DNA of 64,000 nt from an uncultured Lachnospiraceae bacterium (GTDB taxonomy: Bacteria; Bacillota; Clostridia; Lachnospirales; Lachnospiraceae). The translations under genes and the position numbers were made by a program. The stretch lies in the NCBI GenBank assembly GCA_910579495.1, contig CAJTVD010000005.1:24612-88611 (forward strand). The letters run 5' to 3'. The notes beneath the pieces were generated by a model. It was not told the DNA's origin. It searched no databases and saw only the letters and a program-made list of their open reading frames with translations. Positions 8,679-16,584 of the stretch are shown here, one piece after another (positions within the stretch are counted from its first letter, which is position 1; each line of letters starts with the position of its first letter).

Positions 8679-8846
8679 ATGGAAGTAGCTGCTAAGAAAA
8701 TATGTGCGGAAACCTTGGAACGACAACAGGTAGAGATAAGGCAGAGTGTGAAGGATGGGTTAAGGCATGCGAGGGAAGGTAAGACGAAAGATTTCAATGT
8801 GGTTTGTGACAGGCTGGAAAAAAAGTACACGAATGTAAAAATATAA
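8679..8846 (+). CDS. Small orphan antitoxin-like protein
   Basis: 55 residues (MEVAAKKICAETLERQQ to the end VKI), highly charged and predicted helical. GGAGG lies 8 bp before ATG 8679, so this start is chosen over the upstream ATG at 8664. Its size, charge and setting recall the antitoxins that precede RelE-type toxins, but no toxin gene follows, only a terminator-like hairpin 24 bp downstream. Function not established. Confidence 0.5.
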   Translation: MEVAAKKICAETLERQQVEIRQSVKDGLRHAREGKTKDFNVVCDRLEKKYTNVKI

Positions 8847-8869
8847 AAATTGAGGTATGCTGGTGGAGT

Positions 8870-8930
8870 AATAGGGCTAAGTCAAGAGAAGCCTAGAATC
8901 AAAGGTTTGCACTGATTTAGCCCTATTTAT
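8870..8930 (+). terminator. Stem-loop terminator
   Basis: AATAGGGCTAAGTCA (8870-8884) pairs with TGATTTAGCCCTATT (8913-8927), a 15-bp stem with one G-T pair, followed by TATTTATTT. It closes the small antitoxin-like gene. Confidence 0.65.
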
Positions 8931-9091
8931 TTAAATCCATTATGATGGAGATTTAGGATAGCGCTGGACGAAAATAGAAAACCTACATCAAAGAAGTCAG
9001 GAATGTCTATCGCTGGTGGTTATACTATGGCTAAAAAAAATGCGAGGTGAAACAGAATATTTAGAAGCTAGACAGAGTAAGGGGTATTCAT

Positions 9092-9286
9092 ATGTTGTTG
9101 AATAGCCCTTATACTATTGTAAAATGCATAGAATATCCTGGAGTATACAGATTGGAACTTAAAACACGCCTAATGGAGAAGTTATATTGCGTATATACAA
9201 TAATGCGAAAAAAATTGGTGAGATTATTTCCATTATCTGCTGAAGAAGAAATGTATAACAGTTTTAGAAGAAGGCGCCCTATGTAA
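9092..9286 (+). CDS. Hypothetical small basic protein
   Basis: A 64-residue open frame with AAGGGG about 8 bp before the ATG. The C-terminus is strongly basic (SFRRRRPM). I recognise no family. It lies between the small antitoxin-like gene and a structured-looking intergenic segment that starts a few bases after its stop, and it could be part of a decayed mobile element. Coding status is uncertain. Confidence 0.3.
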   Translation: MLLNSPYTIVKCIEYPGVYRLELKTRLMEKLYCVYTIMRKKLVRLFPLSAEEEMYNSFRRRRPM

Positions 9287-9293
9287 GGAAACC

Positions 9294-9518
9294 TCCCTCT
9301 GAAAGAGGGCGCAATTATACACCACTTAGGGAAGTGGTGCATTGCACCCTGCGGTAGTGTATTTAATTTTGTGTCTATGGCCTTTTACTTTATTCCGGAG
9401 GCCGGGTGTGGGCAGAGCCCACAAGTCCTTATAAATACTGGGGCTACTGGCGATAACCTATGCTGAAAATTAGGGAGGCATAGAATCTTAAAGACACAAA
9501 GCTAATTACACCCTCCGC
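9294..9518 (+). ncRNA. Candidate structured RNA (unidentified class)
   Basis: A non-coding stretch with dense pairing potential. There are two short hairpins, CCCTC/GAGGG near 9295-9309 and CACCACTT/AAGTGGTG near 9320-9340. A long domain follows, closed by GCGG (9351-9354) with CCGC (9515-9518) and by 9357-9376 with 9492-9511, about 17 further pairs including wobbles. Inside are hairpins GTGGGC-AGA-GCCCAC (about 9407-9421) and CTATGC...GCATAG (about 9459-9483). The strand is inferred only from neighbours. It might be a large ncRNA, the right-end RNA of an IS200/IS605-type element, or an intron remnant; no class is recognised. The rest of the gap (9519-9735) shows no gene. Confidence 0.4.
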
Positions 9519-9735
9519 CCTGCCGGGGGCGTCCTGCAGACAGCAGATGATTTTCACAGATTTTCAATCTGCTCCAATCATCACTAGGGAATCTACACTT
9601 CCCCTGCTCTGGCTCCGTCAGCTACCCCTTTGTGGACTTGCCACCCGAAAATCTTTCAGAAAGCATATTCCATTTAGCAAGTTAAAGCTTGTATAATAGT
9701 GTCAGCGATAAATCGGAATAGGGAGGTAAATTTAT

Positions 9736-10137
9736 ATGAGTGATTTTGCTATTCGTTTTCTTAATAGTGAAGGGGAACCTATTACACAAGAAACTGTAGA
9801 CAAACTGGTGTGCAAAATTCGGGAAAATCATTGTAGGTCTGCATGGTTAGCTTTGGATGAATATGGCGAAGAGGATTTTCTATCTGTAGATATTGAGAAT
9901 GATTGGGCGGCTCTGGCTTTTAACACATATGGTGAAGATGAAGAGGCTCATATGTATATGCCTGTCAATTCCGAATATGGTACATCCAAAGAGGACGCTC
10001 CTGTAAATATCAGCGGACAGACTCCAGTTCTCAAGCGAAATGCGCTCAATGATTTGAATCTGGTTGCTGAATGTGTTCTCCATTTTGCTAAAACAGGAGA
10101 GCTGTATCCAAAGTTGAAGTGGGAGGAAGTAGAGTGA
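9736..10137 (+). CDS. Imm1-like immunity protein (tentative)
   Basis: An acidic 133-residue protein starting 6 bp after GGGAGGT. The layout (a central LDEYGEEDFLSVDIEN, then DEEAHMYMPVN, NALNDLNLVAECVLHF and a closing GELYPKLKWEEVE) resembles Imm1-type immunity proteins. These neutralise toxin domains of contact-dependent or polymorphic toxins. No toxin gene lies nearby; the IS66 insertion begins 75 bp downstream and may have separated it from its partner. The family call is by pattern only. Confidence 0.45.
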   Translation: MSDFAIRFLNSEGEPITQETVDKLVCKIRENHCRSAWLALDEYGEEDFLSVDIENDWAALAFNTYGEDEEAHMYMPVNSEYGTSKEDAPVNISGQTPVLKRNALNDLNLVAECVLHFAKTGELYPKLKWEEVE

Positions 10138-10204
10138 AAAACACAACTTCCCATTTGTTGAACGGATAGCCCATCAAAAAACTAAATACCCGCCACCAGT
10201 GGCA

Positions 10205-10212
10205 CACCCAAG
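10205..10212. repeat. IS66 target site duplication, left copy
   Basis: CACCCAAG immediately before the left inverted repeat, identical to 12758-12765. Confidence 0.95.
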
Positions 10213-10234
10213 GTAAGCGTCAAATAAGAAAGTG
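10213..10234 (+). repeat. IS66 left terminal inverted repeat
   Basis: 22 bp starting GTAAGCGTCAAATAAG; matches the reverse complement of 12736-12757 except at position 18. Confidence 0.95.
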
Positions 10235-10326
10235 TAGAGAAATCTTCGGTATTTTCCTGTAAACTTAGGCTTAGAGTTTTTAGTGTCAACTCTCAAAACT
10301 CTAAATCTAAGAAGAGGAGCGATCTC

Positions 10327-10725
10327 ATGGATATTTCATCTCTAACTCCTGATAAGCAGGTGAAACTTCAATACTGGCTGGATGTCATTCGGCAATGCAG
10401 GGCCTCCGGTCTGACAAACCAGGCATGGTGTGAACAAAATCATGTTTCTTTAAAAAGCTATTATTACTGGATTGCAAAAATACGCAGGCTTGCTCTTGAA
10501 GAACTTCCACGAAAGCATAACACTACCCATTCACGGCCTGATCGGAATACGGCCCTTTTACCGGAAGGATCTTCTGAGTTTGCAGAAGTATCTTTTCCTG
10601 ACACACGCACGTCCCATTCTGCTCCCGCAGCCATATTGCATATCAGAGACATCTGCATCGAAATTTTTGAAGATACATCCGGTGAATCACTGACAATGAT
10701 TCTGAAAGCAGTGCAGTCATGTTAG
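10327..10725 (+). CDS. tnpA: IS66 accessory protein TnpA
   Basis: First ORF of the element, 132 residues, after GAGGAG. It carries an HTH-like N-terminus (WLDVIRQCRASGLTNQAWCE, then SLKSYYYWIAKIR) as in IS66 OrfA/TnpA proteins, which are required for transposition with an unclear molecular role. Its end overlaps tnpB by 7 bp. Confidence 0.92.
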   Translation: MDISSLTPDKQVKLQYWLDVIRQCRASGLTNQAWCEQNHVSLKSYYYWIAKIRRLALEELPRKHNTTHSRPDRNTALLPEGSSEFAEVSFPDTRTSHSAPAAILHIRDICIEIFEDTSGESLTMILKAVQSC

Positions 10726-11093
10726 GAGATATCTCCCATGTGGAAAATGTCTATATCCGTACTGGATATACAGATATGAGGAAGCAGCCCGATGGGCTGG
10801 TGGATATCATTCAGTACAGCTTTAACCTTGATCCGTACAGCAATTCCCTGTTCCTCTTCTGCGGCAGGCGGGCAGACCGGATCAAGGCAGTCCACTATGA
10901 AGGAGACGGATTCTGCCTTTTGTACAAACGCTATGAAAGCGGACGACTAAAGTGGCCCAGAACCGGTGAAGAAGCAAAACAGATATCGGCACAGCAGCTC
11001 CGCTGGCTCTTAGAAGGGCTGGATCCGGAACAGCCAAAGGCGGTTCAACAATGGCATAAAAGATGGCCGGAGAATCCTAAAAATTCCGCATAA
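10719..11093 (+). CDS. tnpB: IS66 accessory protein TnpB
   Basis: IS66 Orf2 family, 124 residues. The hallmark YIRTGYTDMRKQPDGL lies near the N-terminus, followed by LFLFCGRRADRIKAVHYEGDG and LYKRYESGRLKWPR. It overlaps tnpA by 7 bp, suggesting translational coupling. This is not the RNA-guided TnpB nuclease of IS200/IS605 despite the shared name. Confidence 0.95.
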   Translation: MLGDISHVENVYIRTGYTDMRKQPDGLVDIIQYSFNLDPYSNSLFLFCGRRADRIKAVHYEGDGFCLLYKRYESGRLKWPRTGEEAKQISAQQLRWLLEGLDPEQPKAVQQWHKRWPENPKNSA

Positions 11094-11156
11094 ACACTGG
11101 GAAATCCTGCGTTTTTATGGTATAATAAAACCATCAAAACGCAGGGGGAAGGGGAT

Positions 11157-12692
11157 TTGTCAGACAGGGAACTGCAGTACCAAAACCAGATCACAGAACT
11201 GGAACAGCAGATCCGGCTCCTGAAGGAGCAGGTTGATTTCCTGACCCGTAAACTTTATGGAACAAAGTCTGAAAAGACATCCGTCCTTGATATTGAGGGA
11301 CAGATGTCTCTTTTTAATGAGACGGAATATTTTGCAGGCCAAAGTGTAAAAGAACCAGAACTGGTTGAAGTTGAAAAACATCTCCGCAAAAGAAAATATA
11401 CTGGCCAACGCGAAGGACTGGTCAAAGACCTTCCGCACAGCAAAGTACTTCACACCATAGATGAAAGCGGACAGGCCTGCGAAAAATGCGGAAGCTCCAT
11501 GGTAAAGGTTGGAGAAGAATTCGTCCGTACCGAAGTACAGTTTATCCCTGCCAGCTTAAAAGTCATTGACCATTACCGGGAAACTTATGAGTGCAGGACC
11601 TGCCGGAAACAGGGAACACCATATATGGAAAAAGCACCGGTTCCCTATCCGCCGGCCTTACATTCCCTTGCATCCGCATCCACGATCGCATGGCTGATCC
11701 ACCAGAAGTTTGAACTGGGCATCCCATTATACCGCCAGGAAAAAGAATGGGAAGCCCTGGGGCTGAGGCTGGGCAGAGCGACCATGTCAAACTGGCTTCT
11801 GGCCGTCTTCCGGGACTGGCTTTCCCATGTGGCCGGCCGCCTGAAGCAGGAACTGCTGAAACAGGATTACCTGCATATCGATGAGACCCATGTACAGGTG
11901 CTGAAAGAAGCGGGGAGAAAGAATACACCGGATTCTTACATGTGGGTTTACTGCAGCATCAAAGATGCAGAGACTCCCATCCGGTATTTCGAGTATCAGC
12001 CGGGACGGGGTGGAAAATATCCGGAAGCATTTCTGGACGGGTATAACGGCTGCATCCATACGGATGCCTATTCCGGATACAATGGGATCCCGGGCGTAAA
12101 AAGATGTCTGTGTTATACCCATCTGCGCCGGGCCTTTGTGGATGCGCTTCCTAAGGATGTCCATATCCCTGAAGCATCAAGACCTGCGGAAGCGGTCTTT
12201 CGGCTGAATCAACTGTTTGACCTGGAGGCGGAACTGGATGGTCTGCCGCCCGGTCAAAAGAAAAAGGAGCGTCTCATCCGCGAGAAACCACTTCTCAAGG
12301 CTTTTTGGTCATGGGCTGAAAAAAATGCTGCCTTAGAACTGCCAAAATCCAAACTGTCCAAAGCGTTTGAATACGCCTTAAATCATCGTCAGGAATTCTT
12401 TAATTATCTGGAAGACGGCCACTGTTCGATCAGCAATTCACTTGCTGAGAACTGCATCCGTCCATTTGTGATTGGCAGGAAGAACTGGCTGTTTGCAGGA
12501 AGTCCGAAGGGGGCATCCGCAAGTGCCGGGATCTATACATTGGTAGAGACGGCCAGGGCAAATGGTCTTGCACCAATGAAGTATCTGAAATATATCCTGT
12601 CAGATATGCCGGGGAGTGCCTTTCACGAACATCCTGAATATTTGGATGATTATCTGCCGTGGAATCCCATAGCACAGGAACGGTGTCGATAA
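11157..12692 (+). CDS. tnpC: IS66 transposase TnpC
   Basis: DDE transposase of 511 residues with a TTG start behind GGGGGAAGGGG. The N-terminus is a coiled coil (QNQITELEQQIRLLKEQVDF), then a zinc ribbon (CEKCGSS and CRTCRKQG). The catalytic core shows the first Asp in HIDETHVQV, the second in HTDAYSGYNG and the Glu in SNSLAENCIRPF, followed by the conserved GRKNWLFAGSPKGA. Full length and uninterrupted. Confidence 0.96.
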   Translation: MSDRELQYQNQITELEQQIRLLKEQVDFLTRKLYGTKSEKTSVLDIEGQMSLFNETEYFAGQSVKEPELVEVEKHLRKRKYTGQREGLVKDLPHSKVLHTIDESGQACEKCGSSMVKVGEEFVRTEVQFIPASLKVIDHYRETYECRTCRKQGTPYMEKAPVPYPPALHSLASASTIAWLIHQKFELGIPLYRQEKEWEALGLRLGRATMSNWLLAVFRDWLSHVAGRLKQELLKQDYLHIDETHVQVLKEAGRKNTPDSYMWVYCSIKDAETPIRYFEYQPGRGGKYPEAFLDGYNGCIHTDAYSGYNGIPGVKRCLCYTHLRRAFVDALPKDVHIPEASRPAEAVFRLNQLFDLEAELDGLPPGQKKKERLIREKPLLKAFWSWAEKNAALELPKSKLSKAFEYALNHRQEFFNYLEDGHCSISNSLAENCIRPFVIGRKNWLFAGSPKGASASAGIYTLVETARANGLAPMKYLKYILSDMPGSAFHEHPEYLDDYLPWNPIAQERCR

Positions 12693-12735
12693 CCACTGCC
12701 TTTTAGTATAGAGGGCTGGTGGTTATTTTTCTATC

Positions 12736-12757
12736 CACTATCTTATTTGACGCTTAC
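12736..12757 (-). repeat. IS66 right terminal inverted repeat
   Basis: 22 bp ending TTTGACGCTTAC, inverted relative to 10213-10234. Confidence 0.95.
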
Positions 12758-12765
12758 CACCCAAG
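12758..12765. repeat. IS66 target site duplication, right copy
   Basis: CACCCAAG directly after the right inverted repeat, identical to 10205-10212. Confidence 0.95.
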
Positions 12766-12870
12766 CAGGAAATCTGAAAAGATATCCTGCTATTTTTTTG
12801 CCCGGAATCCGGGAGAACAGGAACGCCGCTTTTTTTATGCCCTCATGTTACGCAGTAGGGGCAAAAAGAG

Positions 12871-13000
12871 CCTTGCTATAACAGGCTATGGAATCATGGA
12901 TAACTCTGTTCACAGCACATGGAAAAGCGAAAGAGCCGCTTTCCTTTCGTCTGTCAAACAGAGTTACCCACAATTCCATAACACAGCCAGTTATACACAT
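12871..13000. other. Large imperfect palindrome with DnaA-box-like sites
   Basis: The arm 12874-12910 is the imperfect reverse complement of 12957-12996. The inner 10 bp (TAACTCTGTT with AACAGAGTTA) pair perfectly, and the centre contains a smaller hairpin (GGAAAAGCG/CGCTTTCC). TTATACACA at 12991-12999 fits the DnaA-box consensus TTATNCACA, and TTACCCACA at 12964-12972 differs by one base from the canonical box. Together with the adjacent repeat array this resembles a plasmid replication origin, but no replication initiator gene is present. Confidence 0.5.
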
Positions 13001-13004
13001 TACA

Positions 13005-13280
13005 CACAAATCCAAACTTAGGAGAAATCCAAACTTTCCTCTGTAAATCCTTTATTCAAGGCATTTTCTGATATAAAAGTTTGGATTTTGTTTTGTACTT
13101 CTCTTGTCAGAAATGAGAATAAATTGATTGAAACAGAGCTAAATAGCAATGTTTTACGCATTTTGTCATAATTGGAGTATTGTACTTTGTGAAACGAAAT
13201 CCAAACTTTTTCCGGCAAGAATCCCCAATTATCAAGCTGTTTTCAGAAAAGTTTGGATTTTATATAAGTTTGGATTTGTG
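13005..13280. repeat. Mirrored array of six 12-bp repeats with 16-bp terminal inverted repeats
   Basis: Six exact copies of AAATCCAAACTT occur: direct at 13008, 13025 and 13197, inverted at 13077, 13249 and 13266. Spacing is 17 and 52 bp on the left and 52 and 17 bp on the right, so the two halves mirror each other around a 108-bp centre. The outer edges are a perfect 16-bp inverted repeat (CACAAATCCAAACTTA at 13005-13020 and its complement at 13265-13280). The non-coding array abuts the broken IS256-type transposase. It may be an iteron origin or a MITE-like element with multi-site ends. Confidence 0.8.
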
Positions 13281-13941
13281 GGCAATGTGTATCCCCAGCC
13301 AGAACTTGCTTGTTTCATTGGCTCCTACAGTAATACTCAGGATATCTTTATAGCCTTCTGCCGTAATATAATACCCAGCACAATGTAAGCCGCACGGCTT
13401 AAGATACGCCACTCTTCCCTGGCTTTATAATGGATGCAGTCCATGAATACAAATGGGTAGACCGGATTTAAGGGACGTGACTGCCATTCTTTTATTTCCG
13501 GCAGTATCCTGTCCGTGATCTTACTGACCATTTCAGGGCACAGTTCTATCCCGTAAAGCTCCTGTATCTGGTCATGGATACCCCTTGTGCCCATACCTCT
13601 TGCATAAAGGGAGACCACTTTTTCTTCAATGCCGGAAATATCCCTCTGGTATTTAGGGATAAGTTTTGGCTCGGATTCACCTTCACGGTCTCTTGGAACA
13701 TCGGTCTGGAATTCCCCATACTGGCTTTTGAGGGTTTTTGGAGAATGTCCGTTCCGTTTGTTGGATGTGGGGGCATCACCTTTCTGGTTTTTTTCGTAGC
13801 CAAGGGATGCATTCAGTTCCGCCTCCATAAGTTCCTGGAGGATATCTTTGAAGCTGTCCTTTAGCAGGTTGTAAACACAGCCATGCTGCTTAAGTTGTTA
13901 TCTGCGATAATCTGTCGAATCTGCTGTTTTGTTGCTGGCAT
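13281..13941 (-). pseudogene. IS256-family transposase, 5' part, frameshifted and truncated
   Basis: Reading leftward from ATG 13941 (behind AAAGGAGG) the frame begins MPATKQQIRQII and breaks near 13885. It resumes as LMEAELNASLGYEKNQKGD with the conserved TDVPRDREG, YARGMGTRGIHDQI and FVFMDCIHYK blocks. A second frameshift lies near 13365, and translation can be followed to TSKFWLG close to 13290, where similarity stops at the edge of the repeat array. The 3' half of the gene is absent. Sequence near 14000-14033 (ACACAAACTATTTTACACTACC) looks like the IS256 terminal repeat. Confidence 0.85.
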
Positions 13942-14043
13942 AAAAATCCTCCTTTTCAATAAGAATTGCCATATCTTGATTCTTACCAAAAAAGAGGTAT
14001 TTTTTCCAAAGACACAAACTATTTTACACTACCTGACAGTTCA

Positions 14044-14631
14044 CTACTCGTCCGTTTGGGCTGAATTTACATGCACCATGATATGTTTTACCTTTTGGAA
14101 ATTCTTTTCAATATCCTCATGGACTGCTTCCGCAATTTCATGAGACTTCCTCAGTGTATAGGAACCGTCCACTGCAATTTCTATATCTATATATATTTTA
14201 TTCCCCAAAATACGCGTATGGAGCGAATCTATCCCCATAACTGCCTCATTTCTCATAACGCGTCCATAAATTTGCAGTTCTGTTTCCTCGTCACAGGAAT
14301 GATTTACCACTTTATTGACAGCATCCTTAAAAATGTCATATGCAGCTTTCATGATAAATAGAAAGATTACAAGGCTGGCAATGGAATCCATAACCGGAAA
14401 GCCAAGCCTCGCTCCAGCAATTCCTATCAAAGCCCCCACAGAAGAAAAAGCATCTGAACGGTGGTGCCATGCATCTGCCAGCAACGCACTGGAGCCAATT
14501 CTTGCTGCATTAATTTTTGTGTACCAAAACATGGCTTCTTTGCTTACTATGGAAATAGCTGCGGCAGCCAGTGCTAAAATCCCTGGTGCCTGCAAATCGC
14601 CATAATTGCCTGGATGTGGATTGCAGCGCAC
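14044..14631 (-). pseudogene. Cation diffusion facilitator, 5'-truncated
   Basis: The C-terminal two thirds of a CDF metal/proton antiporter (Zn/Co/Fe/Mn class). Visible are the conserved ADAWHHRSDAFSSVGAL, which holds the HxxxD metal site of helix V, the last transmembrane helices, and a cytoplasmic C-terminal domain (SLHTRILGNKIYIDIEI). The first 100 or so residues, with helices I-III and the first metal-site half, are missing. Upstream of APGILAL the sequence is unrelated. The stop is about 10 bp from the presumed IS256 end. It is unlikely to be functional. Confidence 0.82.
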
Positions 14632-14699
14632 CCGCCGTTTTTATCTACGGATGACAAACAAGATGCAGCCCTTTAGAGAGGGAGGAACAAACTAAGAAA

Positions 14700-14988
14700 A
14701 TGGAGCGTATCAAGCTCTCCTTGAAGGGCTACAACTTCGGCCATGGGTATATCTTATGGGCAAAGACAGGGCGGACAGCCTTATTGGAGTTGGTACGGTT
14801 TTAACGGACGTGTGGAATGGTGTGCCTGTTTTGCTTCATGGTCAGCACATGGGCATACTGCGGCAGAAGTAATATATGAACGTGCAGATGCAGAACGGCC
14901 GTTTATGGGGCTTAAAAATTTTTCTGGTAATTTACTTCAATTAGTCTGCCCAAATAGCAGTTTTACATCTACCCAAAAAGTTGTATAA
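14700..14988 (+). pseudogene. Chimeric fragment: ICE lysozyme/peptidase plus RhuM-like piece
   Basis: Starts with MERIKLSLKGYNFGHGY, shifts frame, and continues GQPYWSWYGFNGRVEWCACF. These two blocks are typical of the lysozyme/NlpC-P60 cell-wall hydrolases of Tn916-like conjugative elements. Immediately after CFASW the frame changes identity to TAAEVIYERADAERPFMGL and NFSGNLL, the signature of RhuM-family proteins. Two unrelated mobile-element genes have thus been joined by deletion. No functional product is expected. Confidence 0.65.
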
Positions 14989-15137
14989 TAAATGTAACTG
15001 TTTTTAACTATTCTGTACTGGCAGGATCTTATCAGCGCAGAGGTTTGTGACGATGCATTTATGATAAGCTCCGTCTGACAGCTAAGGAACATATGACCTG
15101 GCCATACGAAAAGATGATTTATATCGGAAAGGATCTT

Positions 15138-16301
15138 ATGGCTACTACTTTATTGACCGTGATCTACATTGCATTCATTGGGCTTGGAATACCGGATTCC
15201 CTCTTCGGAACGGCATGGCCTGCGATCTACACGGAATTTGGGCTTCCGATATCCTTTGCAAGTTTTGTGACTGTGACCATATCCTGTGGCACGATCATCT
15301 CAAGCATTGTCAGTGCCAAAGTGATTAGAAAGTTTGGGACAAACAATGTTTCTGCATTCAGCACGGCAATGACAGCTATGGCACTGCTGGGATTTTCCTG
15401 TTCCGGCAGTCTGGCCGTGATGTGCCTGTTTGCGATCCCTTTAGGGCTTGGTGCCGGAGCGATCGACACAGCACTCAACAATTATGTGGCACTGCACTAT
15501 TCTGCCACACATATGAGTTTTCTCCACTGTTTTTACGGGATCGGTGTGTCTGTGAGCCCTTATGTTTTATCATTGGTGATCAGCGGAAAGTACGGCTGGC
15601 GAGGTGGATATAAGATCGCATTTGGGATACAGCTTGTCATCACGCTGGTTCTGCTGTTTACCCTGTCCATATGGAGCAGGGCGCACGGAAGTGAACATAT
15701 ATCTGGCGAAAAAGAAATGAAAGTGCTGACGGTCAGGGAGATCATTCGGATCCCCGGCGTAAAACTTATGTGGTGTCTGTTTATAACATCTTGTGCGGTC
15801 GAATGTACCTGCGGCGGCTGGGGCAGTACATATTTGGTGGAATACAGGCATATACTGCCGGAACAGGCCGCAAAGATCGTTATGTATTACTATATTGGAA
15901 TGGCTTTAGGGAGATTTCTGTCAGGGGTCATGGCAGCACGGCTGGACAGCTGGCAGATCATAACGGTTGGACAGTGTATTTTAGGCGTTGCATTCGTGCT
16001 TCTCCTTTTACCACTTCCAGCCATTCTCTCAGCAGTCGGTTTTTTTATGGTCGGACTGGGCAATGGCCCGCTATTTCCCAATTTCAATTACCTGACACCG
16101 AGAAACTTCGGAGAGGATGTTTCCCAGTCTGTGATTGGGACGCAGATGGCCGCCTCCTATGTGGGGATCATGATCGCACCGGCAGTCTGCGGTATTCTGG
16201 GGCAGAACGCCAGCATGGGTATTTTTCCGGTTTATCTGTTTGTTTTCTACTGTATCATGCTGATCGCAACAAACAGGGCCAAAAAAGTATTGGAGAGATG
16301 A
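15138..16301 (+). CDS. MFS transporter
   Basis: Inner-membrane major facilitator of 387 residues with about twelve hydrophobic segments. ATG 15138 is chosen because GGAAAGGA lies just upstream; the in-frame ATG at 15093 lacks a site. The N-terminal segment FIGLGIPDSLFGTAWPAIY and the GWRGGYKIAF loop between helices 5 and 6 fit the fucose-permease/FucP-like or YfkF-like MFS groups, but substrate is unknown. It stands alone at the right edge of the mobile-element debris. Confidence 0.88.
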   Translation: MATTLLTVIYIAFIGLGIPDSLFGTAWPAIYTEFGLPISFASFVTVTISCGTIISSIVSAKVIRKFGTNNVSAFSTAMTAMALLGFSCSGSLAVMCLFAIPLGLGAGAIDTALNNYVALHYSATHMSFLHCFYGIGVSVSPYVLSLVISGKYGWRGGYKIAFGIQLVITLVLLFTLSIWSRAHGSEHISGEKEMKVLTVREIIRIPGVKLMWCLFITSCAVECTCGGWGSTYLVEYRHILPEQAAKIVMYYYIGMALGRFLSGVMAARLDSWQIITVGQCILGVAFVLLLLPLPAILSAVGFFMVGLGNGPLFPNFNYLTPRNFGEDVSQSVIGTQMAASYVGIMIAPAVCGILGQNASMGIFPVYLFVFYCIMLIATNRAKKVLER

Positions 16302-16584
16302 CCTTCCCTTTTATATATGGTTCAGACAGAACATGTCCGCATTTGGGGATACAGCGGGACATGGCCAGCGATCGGTCAAAGCAATGTGTGCGGCGTTGCA
16401 TATTACTTAATGGAATCTGATTTATCCGGGAAAAACATATCTTACATAATAATGAATGGCTCCGATGTGGGAACCTCCTGCCAGTTGGCGGGGGAAGCTG
16501 TGACGAAACGCAGGAAGATAATGTAAGAAAAGGACAAGCCGCAAATCAAGCGGAAGCAAAACTCAATAGTTTGAAGGACGATAT

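Larger units (their letters stand above)
10213..12757 (+). mobile_element. Intact IS66-family insertion sequence
   Basis: A complete 2545-bp element bounded by terminal inverted repeats of 22 bp with a single mismatch (GTAAGCGTCAAATAAG at both ends) and flanked by exact 8-bp direct repeats, the duplication length typical of IS66. It carries tnpA, tnpB and tnpC in the standard order with no frameshift. Intact ends, open genes and a perfect duplication point to recent insertion and probable mobility. It landed 75 bp downstream of the Imm1-like gene. Confidence 0.97.

Noticed and set aside
10719..11093. RNA-guided TnpB nuclease
   Set aside because: The name tnpB is shared, but this is the 124-residue IS66 Orf2 with the YIRTGYTDMRK motif, not the IS200/IS605 RuvC nuclease.
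12719..13021. 100-codon plus-strand ORF spanning the IS66 right end
   Set aside because: It runs across the element boundary and the target duplication, has no ribosome site and covers the palindrome; it is an accident of the insertion.
13005..13280. CRISPR array
   Set aside because: The repeats are only 12 bp, in both orientations and with unequal spacing, and no cas gene is near. No CRISPR was seen elsewhere in the window.
16317..16526. 69-codon ORF after the MFS gene
   Set aside because: No ribosome site and no recognisable protein pattern; probably non-coding debris.
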